A stretch of DNA of 64,000 nt from UBA7672 sp965279085 (GCA_965279085.1 OZ257149.1:1488001-1552000); one strand, 5' to 3'. Shown: positions 1-7,933, counted from the first letter of the stretch. The notes: generated by a model not told the origin, from the letters alone. Made by a program: numbers and translations.

Positions 1-328
1 GCGCAGTGCTAGTTCGAACCCAAGTCCGCAATGGGCAGATTTGGTGCATGCGCGTTGAGCCTGTTTCGGCGCCCACGGCCGATGCCGCCGTCTTTCAACA
101 GACAGCAACATCCACCCGTGTGTCGACGCAATCGAAGTGCGTGCTCCGGAAGGTTGTAAACGAGATCAGGAACGAAAACGCTTCAATTGCGCTAAGCGAA
201 AATATCGAACTGATTTGCCCGGCTATTGCGGCCGGGATTGGTGTGACCGATTGCGGCGACCAACATCACGCGCCTATCGGACGTGAATTGCTGATGCTGA
301 CGCTGTCAGCGGGACTGGATCCAACACC
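1..328. other. Leader stretch without a convincing gene
   Basis: This stretch is less GC-rich than the genes that follow. A plus-strand frame stays open from 6 to 332 and overlaps the next start by ATGA, but its protein has no domain I recognise, no signal peptide and no clear ribosome-binding site. It may hold the promoter of the sulfotransferase-like gene, or the end of something beginning outside the window. I do not call a gene here. Confidence 0.4.
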
Positions 329-1063
329 ATGAGCGACGTGACCCGCATCGCAATGTGGTCGGGGCCGCGGAATATCTCGACGGCGCTGATGCGTTCGTTC
401 GGTTCGCGGGCAGATACGTGGGTGGTGGATGAGCCGTTCTATGCGGCCTACCTCTCCGTCTCCGGCGCGGATCATCCGATGGTGGCGGAGACGCTGGCGA
501 GCCAGCCGAGCGACCCGGACGATGTCGAGAAGCAGCTGCTGGCGGAGCCGCCGAATGGCAAGTCGATCTTCTACCAGAAGCACATGACGCATCACATGCT
601 ATCGGGTTTCGGGCTCGACTGGATGAGCCAGTGCCGCAATGCGTTCCTGATACGCGATCCCGATGCGGTGCTGGCGTCCTATGCGGTGAAGCGCGGGGAA
701 GTGGCGCTGGTGGATGTGGGGTTCGTGCAGCAGTGGGAAATCTTCAAGCGCGAGAGCGACCGGCTGGGCCATGCGCCGCCAGTGGTCGAGGGCGCGGATA
801 TCCTGCGCGATCCGGCGGGTGTGCTGTCGAAGCTGTGCGGCAAGCTGGGCATTGCGTGGGATGCGGCGATGCTGAGCTGGCCGGCGGGGCGGCGCGAGAC
901 GGACGGCGTGTGGGCGCCGGCCTGGTATGACGCGGTCGAGAAGTCGACGGGTTTCGAGCCGCCGAAGGCGGAGAGACAACCGAAACTGGCCGATCACCTG
1001 CAACGCATCGCGGACGAGGCGCGGCCGTTCTACGAGCGCATCGCGAAATGGAAGGTCACATGA
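329..1063 (+). CDS. Sulfotransferase-like P-loop protein
   Basis: A 244-residue cytoplasmic protein with no signal peptide. Near the N-terminus, SGPRNISTALMRSFGSR has the form of the 5'-phosphosulfate-binding loop of PAPS-dependent sulfotransferases, and RDPDAVLASY near residue 110 resembles the 3'-phosphate-binding segment. Family knowledge: related bacterial proteins transfer sulfate to small molecules, and some sit next to branched-chain aminotransferases. The acceptor cannot be read here. Its stop overlaps the next start by four bases (ATGA), so it probably heads a three-gene translationally coupled unit. Confidence 0.75.
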   Translation: MSDVTRIAMWSGPRNISTALMRSFGSRADTWVVDEPFYAAYLSVSGADHPMVAETLASQPSDPDDVEKQLLAEPPNGKSIFYQKHMTHHMLSGFGLDWMSQCRNAFLIRDPDAVLASYAVKRGEVALVDVGFVQQWEIFKRESDRLGHAPPVVEGADILRDPAGVLSKLCGKLGIAWDAAMLSWPAGRRETDGVWAPAWYDAVEKSTGFEPPKAERQPKLADHLQRIADEARPFYERIAKWKVT

Positions 1064-1368
1064 ACGAGAATGGCGGCTCGCCGAAGGGCACGTATTCAGG
1101 CCACGGCGTGGGACATTCCTATGCGCACATGGAGCCGGGCACGCGCTATCGCGTGAAGAAGGAGTTCATCGACTTCGACCGTGAGGTCCATCCTGTGGGC
1201 GAGACGTGGTGGTATGTCGGCACGGCGTTCCTGCCCTACGACGATGGGCGCTCGATCTTCGTGTCGCTCGACAACGAGCGCGAGTGGCACATACGGATGC
1301 AGGATCGCGCGGAAGAACAGGGGCCGATCCTCGACAAGCTGTGGGAGTATGTGGAGCCGGTGGGATGA
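1060..1368 (+). CDS. DUF3601-like small protein
   Basis: About 102 residues. I chose the ATG at 1060 because it overlaps the upstream stop as ATGA; an in-frame ATG at 1048 would only add four residues. The core has a pattern I associate with DUF3601 proteins: GTRYRVKKEFIDFDREVH, then a GETW segment, a FLPYDDG turn and a C-terminal EWHIRMQ strand. It looks like a single compact beta-rich domain of unknown biochemical role. It is coupled on both sides by four-base overlaps, so it should be made together with its neighbours. Confidence 0.7.
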   Translation: MNENGGSPKGTYSGHGVGHSYAHMEPGTRYRVKKEFIDFDREVHPVGETWWYVGTAFLPYDDGRSIFVSLDNEREWHIRMQDRAEEQGPILDKLWEYVEPVG

Positions 1369-1688
1369 TAAGGGTCGAGGTAGTCTCCTTCGTCGATCAT
1401 ATTGATCTTGTCGGAACTGCTCGCTTTGGCGTTGCGATGAGAGCGGAGGCGGTGGCTGCTGAGTACAACACGATCCCGGAGCGGACGTTCGACGATCTCG
1501 GTCACTTCGAATTTCTGGCGCTGAAGGTCGATGGCGTGCTGCTGGGCTTTCGCACGCACATTCTCAACCCGAACGTCTATGCGGTCGTAAGTGTGATCCC
1601 GCGGGACCATGCCGATAGCGTGAGGCTGATAGGCGAAGTGGTTGGCATCCGCGAAGACGAAGTCGATCTGTTCGACCACGACTGGTAA
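1365..1688 (+). CDS. Hypothetical protein, third gene of a coupled unit
   Basis: A 107-residue protein starting at the ATG that overlaps the previous stop (ATGA). The frame is open further upstream, but the overlap start is the natural one. I recognise no family. The protein is acidic, has no signal peptide or membrane segment, and mixes predicted beta strands with short helices. It ends directly against the convergent apbE stop with no spacer, so there is no room for an intergenic terminator. Confidence 0.65.
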   Translation: MIRVEVVSFVDHIDLVGTARFGVAMRAEAVAAEYNTIPERTFDDLGHFEFLALKVDGVLLGFRTHILNPNVYAVVSVIPRDHADSVRLIGEVVGIREDEVDLFDHDW

Positions 1689-2735
1689 TCAGCCCAGCAT
1701 CTTCTGCGCCTTCGCGCTGAGGGTCGAACGTGCCCCGTCCGCCGTGCGGGTCGCGAATACTGCCGCGAGGCCCTGCTCGTCCGCCATCGCCAGGCCCTGC
1801 TCTGCTCCGAGCGCGAACAGCGCTGTGGCCCAGCCATCCGCGTCCATGGCGTGCGCGTGCATGACGGCGACGGCGGAAAGCGTATCGCGGAGCGGCGTGC
1901 CAGTGCGACCGTCGAGCAGATGGGAGATGCCATCACGGCGGCGAACGAAATCGCCGGAGGTGGCGACGGCGAGATTCACGAGCGCGAGGTCGGTGTGGGC
2001 GGGCTCGCCGGGCGCGGGGGCGATGTCGGAAAGTTCGAGCTGGACCCACCAGGGCTGCGCATCGGGCTTCACGCCCTGCCCCACGAACTCGCCGCCGATT
2101 TCCATCAGGAAGCTGGGGATGCCGAGATCGCGCAGGCGCCGCGCGCAGAGATCGACGGCATGGCCCTTGGCGATGGAGGAGAGATCGAGCGCGACGCCAC
2201 CGGGCTGGAAAGCGCGGTGGTTGGAGGGATCGAGTTCGATATTCCTCCAGCCCTGCCCCTTGTTCCGCTCATCCCGGCGAAAGCCGGGATCCAGGACGAC
2301 ACGCGTCGGCGTGTGTTGCTCTGGATCCCGGCTTTCGCCGGGATGAGCGGAGGGAGCAGGCCCGAAGCCAAGCATGTCCATGTGGGCGCCAAGGGCGGGG
2401 TTGTAGGCGCCGTCGGTCAGCCGCGCGATTTCCAGCGCACACGACAGCACAATGAAGAAATCGGGCTTGAGGTTGTGCCAGCCCTCAGTGCGGTTGAAGC
2501 GGCAGAGATCGGAGCCGGGCTCCCAGTTGCTCATCTGCCCGATGACGAGCGCGAAAGTGTCCTCCAGCGCCGCGACCACATGAGTGTTCTCCACGCTGCC
2601 GGGCACGGCGTAGGCAAGCGACCATCCTGTGCCCATGGTCGCGCCCGAGAGGCGGCGGACGGGCGCGTCGATGCGCGAAGCGCGCACGTCGGCGGGCTTC
2701 ATGCCGATAGGGATCAGGAGGCGTGCATCGCTCAT
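1689..2735 (-). CDS. apbE: FAD:protein FMN transferase (ApbE family) with an in-frame repeat insertion
   Basis: ApbE enzymes attach FMN covalently to Ser/Thr of periplasmic or membrane proteins, using FAD and magnesium. The 348-residue protein shows RLSGATMGTGWSL near residue 28, MSNWEPGSDLCRFN, LDLSSIAKGHAVD, FLMEIGGE, a DGRTGTPL segment and DADGWATALFALG, all in the usual order. Between GFGP and WRNIE lies an extra stretch of about 35 residues encoded by a palindromic repeat (2265-2350); the frame and later motifs are intact. It is the last gene of the PepSY/DUF2271/DUF4198 operon, which suggests its substrate. No signal peptide is obvious. Met12 is an alternative start. Confidence 0.9.
   Translation of the reverse strand: MSDARLLIPIGMKPADVRASRIDAPVRRLSGATMGTGWSLAYAVPGSVENTHVVAALEDTFALVIGQMSNWEPGSDLCRFNRTEGWHNLKPDFFIVLSCALEIARLTDGAYNPALGAHMDMLGFGPAPSAHPGESRDPEQHTPTRVVLDPGFRRDERNKGQGWRNIELDPSNHRAFQPGGVALDLSSIAKGHAVDLCARRLRDLGIPSFLMEIGGEFVGQGVKPDAQPWWVQLELSDIAPAPGEPAHTDLALVNLAVATSGDFVRRRDGISHLLDGRTGTPLRDTLSAVAVMHAHAMDADGWATALFALGAEQGLAMADEQGLAAVFATRTADGARSTLSAKAQKMLG
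2265..2350. repeat. Palindromic repeat inside apbE
   Basis: Two perfect 30-base inverted arms (2265-2294 and 2321-2350) flank a 26-base centre. The centre itself contains a six-pair hairpin (ACACGC at 2299-2304 with GCGTGT at 2309-2314). In the apbE frame the arms read HPGESRDP and LDPGFRRDE, typical of dispersed repeats that are usually intergenic in proteobacteria. Here it is wholly coding. Confidence 0.9.
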
Positions 2736-2737
2736 TT

Positions 2738-2853
2738 TGTCATTCCGGAAGCAGCGCAGCTGCTATCCGGAACCCAGGGGCTGCGCATCGATACGGTGTT
2801 CGCGCCCCTGGGTCCCGGGTCTGCGCAGCTTCGCTGCTTTGCCCGGAATGACA
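2738..2853. repeat. Palindromic repeat between DUF4198 and apbE genes
   Basis: The left arm (2738-2781, beginning TGTCATTCCGG) pairs imperfectly with the right arm (2804-2853, ending CCCGGAATGACA). Each arm carries a small internal hairpin built on GCAGCG/CGCTGC-type sequence. It ends two bases from the apbE start codon, so the apbE ribosome-binding region (GGAATGAC) is repeat sequence. Confidence 0.85.
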
Positions 2854-2874
2854 ATGGAGGAACCGAAAGCTGGA

Positions 2875-3687
2875 TCAGCCCGGCAGGACTTCCAGCACGG
2901 CGACGTAGGTGGACTGGCTCTTCAGCGTCTTGCCTTCCATCGTGGTCGTGCCGGCGGATTCGGCTTCGAGCCAGTACATGCCCGGCTTGTCGAACTTGAC
3001 CTTGAGCATGCCGTCGGCGGCGGTTTTCAGTTTCACTTCGCCAGCCTCCTCGCGATAGCGGTCGCCGCCGAGGATCAGCGTCACCTCGACGTTCGCGGCG
3101 GGCTTGCCGTTGTCGATCATCCTGAACGTGGCTTCCTCACCCGAATAGAGATCGTTCGGATGCGTCGGACCGGCGACGAGTTCGAGGCCCTTGTTGGTGG
3201 CCTTGATCTCGCTCGGCGCGCCGTTCGTCACGAACGTCTCGACGCGGCGGGCCGTGGCGGTGAGTTCGACGCCGGGCTTCTTGTCGATGCCTTGCGCGAC
3301 ATATTCCTGCATCGTGCCGCGCCAGCGCTTGGTCTCCGTGCCTTCCTTGTAGGAGGCGTTGAGGCCGGCGTTGGCCTGCGCGATGCGGTAGGTGCCCTTC
3401 TGCTCGAGCTTGATGTCGAACGTGGTGCGGTACTGGCCGACCTGCGCGTTGGCGATCTGCACGGCCTTGCCGTCCGGCGCCGTGACCGAGATCGCGGCGA
3501 TCTGCATCGGGCGGTGATCGGGGAAGAACAGGTTGTTCGAGACCGCGCCGTCGATCGTGACCCAGGCATTGTCGCCGGAGACGACTGTGGACGACGGCAC
3601 GAACCACGCGCGGTGGGCGTGAGCGGCGCCGACCATCAGCGAGGCGGCGGCGGCAGCGACTATCAGGCGCTTGGCGAAGGTTTTCAT
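2875..3687 (-). CDS. DUF4198-family periplasmic protein
   Basis: A 270-residue exported protein. The ATG at 3687 follows GGGAGAC at good spacing. The N-terminus is a clear signal peptide ending GAAHA, so the mature protein would begin HRAWFVP, as is common in DUF4198 proteins, which are associated with metal uptake. The body is beta-rich, with an Ig-like C-terminal part (KPAANVEVTLILGGDRYRE onward). It lies 25 bases after the DUF2271 stop and before apbE, so it probably works in the same envelope process. The metal and mechanism cannot be read from the sequence. Confidence 0.85.
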   Translation of the reverse strand: MKTFAKRLIVAAAAASLMVGAAHAHRAWFVPSSTVVSGDNAWVTIDGAVSNNLFFPDHRPMQIAAISVTAPDGKAVQIANAQVGQYRTTFDIKLEQKGTYRIAQANAGLNASYKEGTETKRWRGTMQEYVAQGIDKKPGVELTATARRVETFVTNGAPSEIKATNKGLELVAGPTHPNDLYSGEEATFRMIDNGKPAANVEVTLILGGDRYREEAGEVKLKTAADGMLKVKFDKPGMYWLEAESAGTTTMEGKTLKSQSTYVAVLEVLPG

Positions 3688-3712
3688 GTGATGTCTCCCA
3701 GGACGCTGCAAA

Positions 3713-4225
3713 TTACTTGGTGATCTTGAGCGTGACGGCGCCGAGCTCTTCCTTGCCCTGCCCGCTGGCGGTGGCTTCGGTTCCGGGCGCCCACTTGAAC
3801 GGGATCTCGACCATCTCCTTGCCGCCGACTTCGCGGCTGGCTTCGACGATCAGCTTGTATTCGCCCGGCGCGAGGCTCGCGAGGCCGGCCTTGTCGGACG
3901 GGAATGTGACCTTGTTGACGCCCGGCGGCTTGGTCGGGCTCGAGACGCCATCCAGCGGCAGTTCAAGCGCGCGACCGGTGCGCCGCCACCACTGGCGGAT
4001 GTCCTTCAGCCACTTCTCGCCTTCCTGGTCTTTCAGCTTGATGTCGTACCAGACCGACAGGTTAGCAGCGACCTTGCCGGAGGCGTCCTCGATCCAGATG
4101 GCGATGTAGGGGCGGTGGTATTCCGCGACGCTGAGCTTCGGAATCTCGACGGAGAGCTCGATGCCGCCCGCATGAGCAACACCCGCCGCAACAACTGGAA
4201 CCGCAAGCGTCAGAAGTCTGCGCAT
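3713..4225 (-). CDS. DUF2271 periplasmic protein, candidate flavinylation substrate
   Basis: 170 residues from the ATG at 4225, which has AGGTAG upstream; a TTG two codons earlier is also possible. The signal peptide ends near AGVAHA. The family landmarks are YIAIWIEDASGK and KWLKDIRQWWRRTG, followed at residues 92-98 by DGVSSPT. That segment matches the ApbE-recognised D-x-x-[ST]-G-A-[TS] pattern except that SP replaces GA. Thr98 is therefore the best candidate FMN attachment site, by inference. It sits 12 bases after the PepSY gene and shares an operon with apbE. Confidence 0.85.
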   Translation of the reverse strand: MRRLLTLAVPVVAAGVAHAGGIELSVEIPKLSVAEYHRPYIAIWIEDASGKVAANLSVWYDIKLKDQEGEKWLKDIRQWWRRTGRALELPLDGVSSPTKPPGVNKVTFPSDKAGLASLAPGEYKLIVEASREVGGKEMVEIPFKWAPGTEATASGQGKEELGAVTLKITK

Positions 4226-4237
4226 ACTCAAGCTACC

Positions 4238-4942
4238 TCAGATGTGAACAAGAAAGACCGCAATAAGAGCCGGAACAAGAAGCCCCGCACCCACAATAAA
4301 CCACGTCGGCGGGCGCCGCGGAGCGTGCATCCACAGCAGCACCAGCCCCGTGATGCAGAACAGGATCGCAGCGACCGAGAAGATATCTAGGAACCAGAAC
4401 CAGACCGGGCCCGTGTTCCTGCCTTTGTGAAGATCGTTGAGCCAGGAGATCGCGCCGCGATCCGTGTTCTCGTAAGTCACGTCGCCGGTTTCGCGGTCGA
4501 TCGATAGCCACGCATCCCCGCCCGGCTTGGGCATGCCGACATAGACTTCCGTGTCCGACCATTCGCCGGTGCGGCGCGAGACCTGCGCGCCAGTTTCCTT
4601 CTCCAGCCAGTCCGCGACGGGCTTGGGCAGGATGGCCGTGTCGCCCTCCGCAGGCGGCGCGCCGATCTGCGCGAGCATTTCCGGCGGCATCACCCGGGTG
4701 ATCTCGGTGACGACGGGTTTGCCCTCGATCTGGCCGGCATGGTTCAGCGTGATGCCGGTGAAGGCGAACAGCAGCATTCCGATGAGGGTCGCGGCGCCGG
4801 TGATCCAGTGCCAGATGCGCGCCTGCGTCATCCAGAACAGGCGGCGCACCTTCTTGCGGTGAGCCTTCTGCGCGGCCTTCTCGGCTGCAGCCTTTGCCGC
4901 ATCCGTCGACGCGTTCGCAGATATGTCCGACCCCTCGGCCAT
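4238..4942 (-). CDS. PepSY-associated transmembrane protein
   Basis: A 234-residue inner-membrane protein and first gene of a four-gene minus-strand operon. After a basic, alanine-rich N-terminus comes a membrane helix near residues 48-70 (ITGAATLIGMLLFAFTGITL), then a periplasmic PepSY-like domain with WLSIDRETGDVTYENT, then two helices around FLDIFSVAAILFCITGLVLL and the C-terminus. HWITG and LNDLHKG are typical of PepSY-TM proteins, which act as membrane redox partners in iron uptake. GGGGAA lies upstream of the start. Linkage to DUF2271 and ApbE suggests electron transfer to a flavinylated periplasmic partner. Confidence 0.85.
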   Translation of the reverse strand: MAEGSDISANASTDAAKAAAEKAAQKAHRKKVRRLFWMTQARIWHWITGAATLIGMLLFAFTGITLNHAGQIEGKPVVTEITRVMPPEMLAQIGAPPAEGDTAILPKPVADWLEKETGAQVSRRTGEWSDTEVYVGMPKPGGDAWLSIDRETGDVTYENTDRGAISWLNDLHKGRNTGPVWFWFLDIFSVAAILFCITGLVLLWMHAPRRPPTWFIVGAGLLVPALIAVFLVHI

Positions 4943-5034
4943 CCAGTTCCCCGACGTGCGGATTTTGTCCGACGTGCCATGCCATCCGGGGCGACCCCGT
5001 TTCTGGCCGCAGGGTTACGACACGCTCCGGCTAA

Positions 5035-5061
5035 TTGCAACCCATTCTCATTTGCAAATGG
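5035..5061. promoter_or_regulatory. Fur-like operator upstream of the PepSY operon
   Basis: The plus strand carries TTGCAA, then CCCATTCTCATTTGCAAATGG. Read towards the PepSY gene this is CATTTGCAAATGAGAATGG, close to the ATGAGAAT..TTTGCA style of iron boxes. It lies about 93-120 bases upstream of the PepSY start, in the only gap before the operon. The assignment is by resemblance only. Confidence 0.45.
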
Positions 5062-5100
5062 CAGCGAAAACGCAGCTGTGATGGGATGTCGCGCGTTCGA

Positions 5101-5613
5101 TCAGCGACCCAGCAGCCGCTCGAAGTAAATCAACGGCGCGGTGCGGAACACGGTGCGACCACGCTCGGTGTAGCCGCATTTCGCATAGAAACCGCCTGCG
5201 CCCGCGTTGGCGTCGAAAGCGTCCAGGCGGATGGCCTGGCCCGCGCCTTCGAGCCAGTTACGCACGCGGGTTTCTGCGTCCGCCAACAGGGCGCGGCCGA
5301 CACCCATGCCCTGCGCCTTTGGATCGACCGCCATGCTGGTGAGGTAGATCGGGCGCTTCACCGGCGTGAAATACGACTTGTCGATCGCCCAGGGCTTCCG
5401 GGTGGACAATGTCAGCGTACCGACGATCGTGCCGGCCTCTGTCGCGATGATGACGCCCCCGCGCTTCATCGCCAGCAGAACGCCGTTCTCTGTCGCGTTG
5501 GACGACCAGTGGCCCTGTCCGAAGCGCGCTGTCAGATCGTTCGCCGCGGCGATGCGCAGCGCCGCCACTTCAGCAGCATCCGCGGCGACCGCCTCGCGGA
5601 TCGACAGTTTCAC
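5101..5613 (-). CDS. GNAT-family N-acetyltransferase
   Basis: 170 residues from the GTG at 5613, chosen because GGAGG lies about seven bases upstream; the frame stays open further but the extra N-terminus is arginine-rich and not GNAT-like. The acetyl-CoA site is visible: the strand YLTSMAVDPKAQGMGVGRAL carries the Q-x-x-G-x-G motif. The C-terminal FYAKCGYTERGRT is the usual last strand. The substrate cannot be told. It stands alone, with the PepSY operon behind it on the same strand. Confidence 0.85.
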   Translation of the reverse strand: MKLSIREAVAADAAEVAALRIAAANDLTARFGQGHWSSNATENGVLLAMKRGGVIIATEAGTIVGTLTLSTRKPWAIDKSYFTPVKRPIYLTSMAVDPKAQGMGVGRALLADAETRVRNWLEGAGQAIRLDAFDANAGAGGFYAKCGYTERGRTVFRTAPLIYFERLLGR

Positions 5614-5742
5614 GTCCAGCCTCCGCCCGCTCCGGGCCACACGCCGCACCGTTGCGCGGTTCGACCGGCGACGCCACAGCACGCGATAGGTCTGCGCGAC
5701 AAATTTGCGTGCGACGCCAAAAGACCCTGACGCCAAAAGACA

Positions 5743-5770
5743 AGGCGCGCGACCCGAAGATCGCGCGCCT
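5743..5770 (-). terminator. Rho-independent terminator of the beta-barrel gene
   Basis: A perfect 10-base-pair stem (AGGCGCGCGA at 5743-5752 with TCGCGCGCCT at 5761-5770) has an 8-base loop. On the minus strand it is followed by TGTCTTTT. It lies 30 bases after the stop at 5800. A 13-base direct repeat, GACGCCAAAAGAC, sits just beyond it at 5713 and 5729. Confidence 0.8.
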
Positions 5771-5799
5771 CATTTCACGCGTCTGCTGTCTTCGCCGGA

Positions 5800-6480
5800 C
5801 TAGAAGCCCCAGCGGAGACCCACATCCCAGCTCGAGCCTTTGACATCGATCGCCGTGTTGCGGCCTTGAAAGCCCGCCGTGCTGAACGTTCCTGCGTCGA
5901 AGTAGCGGAACTGCGCGGTAGCGGCCATGTTGCCAGACAGCGGAACCGAGAAGCCGGCCATCGCCTGCCAACCGACATTCGTCTGGTCGTTATCGACGAT
6001 CGCCACGCCCGGACCGTTCGGCGCGGTCGGATACGGCCCGAAGAATTCGAACTCGCCCTTCACAGCGCCTGCCCCGACGCCGATATACGGCGTGAGGCTC
6101 TGGCCGTTGCCGAAGTCCCAATAGGCATTGAGCATGCCGGTGACGAGGTTCAACGTACCGTCGAGCGGACGCGAGACGACGCCCGCGCTGGTGGTGGAGT
6201 AAGAGTTGGCGTCGCCGGCAGTCATGCCGAACTCGCCCTCCACGCGGAGATCGCCGAGATCCCAGCCGAGAGCGGCGCGGCCGCTGAAGTCATCGTCGAG
6301 ATCGACACGCATCGCGATGTCGTTGCCCGCTGAAATGCCGTTCTCGATGCGCGTGTCGGCGCTGTCGATGCGCGTCCAGCCTGCGCCGAGCGAAATGTAA
6401 GTTCCTTGCGCGTAAGCCGTCCCCCCGGCGAAAGCCGTCGCCAGCGCCGCCGTAGCGACGCCGATGCCCCACTTCATCAT
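5800..6480 (-). CDS. Small outer-membrane beta-barrel protein
   Basis: 226 residues from the ATG at 6480, which has AGGAGC about eight bases upstream. The signal peptide ends GGTAYA-Q. The rest is alternating amphipathic strands (YISLGAGWTRID, AALGWDLGDLRVEGEFGM, YIGVGAGAVKGEFEFFG) and ends in WDVGLRWGF, with the C-terminal Phe used for outer-membrane assembly. This matches OmpA-like or OmpW-size eight-stranded barrels. No ligand can be inferred. It is a single-gene unit with its own terminator. Confidence 0.85.
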   Translation of the reverse strand: MMKWGIGVATAALATAFAGGTAYAQGTYISLGAGWTRIDSADTRIENGISAGNDIAMRVDLDDDFSGRAALGWDLGDLRVEGEFGMTAGDANSYSTTSAGVVSRPLDGTLNLVTGMLNAYWDFGNGQSLTPYIGVGAGAVKGEFEFFGPYPTAPNGPGVAIVDNDQTNVGWQAMAGFSVPLSGNMAATAQFRYFDAGTFSTAGFQGRNTAIDVKGSSWDVGLRWGF

Positions 6481-6680
6481 AAAAAAAGCTCCTGAGATTC
6501 CTGACCCCGTTTGGCCCAACGGCCGATGGTCAGCTTACACGTTTCGCTTCCATGACAAATACGTGAACGCCTGCGGAGCGAGCGCAACCTTCCGCATGGG
6601 AAGCATCTGGGAAAAGCGAACTTGAGGGGCTTCGTTGCGTCAGGCATGAGTGGCGGAAAGACAACTCTCCCGAGGATTTC

Positions 6681-7931
6681 ATGGCTAACAGGTCTCGTCT
6701 TCTGCTCGCGCTCGCAGCGACAGTCTCGCTGTCGGCATGCACGTCCGTGGCGAACAGGTCAGGCGTGCCCGCGGACGTGGTGGCGATTCACCAGCGCCTG
6801 ATGACGCTCGACACGCACCTCGACACCCCGGCCTTCTTCGACACGGTGCGCGGCTACGACATCATGGAGCGGCACGATGTCGAGCGCGACGGCACGCAGG
6901 TCGACTATCCGCGCATGAACGAGGGCGGCCTCGATGGCGGCTTCTGGGTCATCTACATGGGCCAGGGTCCGCTGACCAGCGAAGGCTATCGTTCGATCCG
7001 CGACACGGCGCTGATCCGCGCGATGTCGATCCAGAAGATGGTGGCGGCCAACCCGGACAAATTCGAGCTGGCGCTGACGTCCGACGATGCGGCGCGCATC
7101 AACGCGACCGGCAAGAAGATCGTCTATATGTCGATCGAGAACTCCTACGAGCTGGGCGAGGATCTTTCCCTGCTCGACACCTTCTACAAGCTCGGCGTGC
7201 GGATGGCGGGCCCGGTGCACAATGGCAGCAACCAGCTGGCCGACTCCACGAACCCCGGCGCCAATCCTCCGGTGAACTGGGGCGGCCTCAGCCCGCTCGG
7301 CAAGGAATACGTGAAGCGCGCCAACGTGCTCGGGATCATTCTCGACGGCAGCCACGCTTCGGACGCCGCCATCGACCAGATGATCGACCTTTCGGCGACG
7401 CCGATCATCCTCTCGCACCACGGCGCGGACCATCTCAACGAGCACCCGCGCAATGCACCCGACGCGCTGCTGAAGAAGCTCGCGGCGAAAGGAGGCGTGA
7501 TCCACATGAACGCGCTCGGCTCGTTCATCAAACCGCTGCCGCAGACGAAAGAGCGGACGGATGCGCTTACTGTGCTGCGCACCAAATGGAGAAATCCAAA
7601 CGCGCTGGAGGGCGCACAATACGAGCAGTATCTCGACGAGCTAGGCGCGCTCAACAAGCAATTCCCGGAGAACCGCGCTACGTTCGAGGACTACATGGCG
7701 CAGGTGCTCTACACGATTAAACTCGTGGGCGTGGACCATGTCGGCTTCGGCGCGGACTGGGATGGCGGCGGCGGACTCGACGGTTTCCGCGACATCACCG
7801 CCCTGCCGAAGATCACCGAGCGCCTGCTGAAGGAAGGCTATACAGAAGCCGACCTGCAGAAGATGTGGGGCGGCAACGTCGTGCGCCTGCTGAAGGCGGC
7901 AGAGGACTACAAGGCCAGCTTGCCGAAATAG
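6681..7931 (+). CDS. Membrane dipeptidase (peptidase M19), lipoprotein
   Basis: A 416-residue zinc dipeptidase of the renal dipeptidase family, which hydrolyses dipeptides and some beta-lactams. The N-terminus is a lipoprotein signal with lipobox LSAC, so it should be membrane-anchored. Metal-site features are DTHLDTPAF, a Glu in YMSIENSYELG, GSHASDAAI, and LSHHGADH for the His pair, ending with GADWDGGGG. GAGG precedes the ATG. The next gene starts two bases after its stop. Confidence 0.9.
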   Translation: MANRSRLLLALAATVSLSACTSVANRSGVPADVVAIHQRLMTLDTHLDTPAFFDTVRGYDIMERHDVERDGTQVDYPRMNEGGLDGGFWVIYMGQGPLTSEGYRSIRDTALIRAMSIQKMVAANPDKFELALTSDDAARINATGKKIVYMSIENSYELGEDLSLLDTFYKLGVRMAGPVHNGSNQLADSTNPGANPPVNWGGLSPLGKEYVKRANVLGIILDGSHASDAAIDQMIDLSATPIILSHHGADHLNEHPRNAPDALLKKLAAKGGVIHMNALGSFIKPLPQTKERTDALTVLRTKWRNPNALEGAQYEQYLDELGALNKQFPENRATFEDYMAQVLYTIKLVGVDHVGFGADWDGGGGLDGFRDITALPKITERLLKEGYTEADLQKMWGGNVVRLLKAAEDYKASLPK

Positions 7932-7933
7932 CC

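Noticed and set aside
1..60. Possible tRNA 3' part around GTTCGAACC at 13-21
   Set aside because: The flanking bases do not form the five-pair T stem or the acceptor stem, and no anticodon arm can be fitted upstream.
1689..2735. apbE as a pseudogene because of the repeat insertion
   Set aside because: The frame is open throughout and motifs on both sides of the insert are intact, so an expressed protein is more likely.
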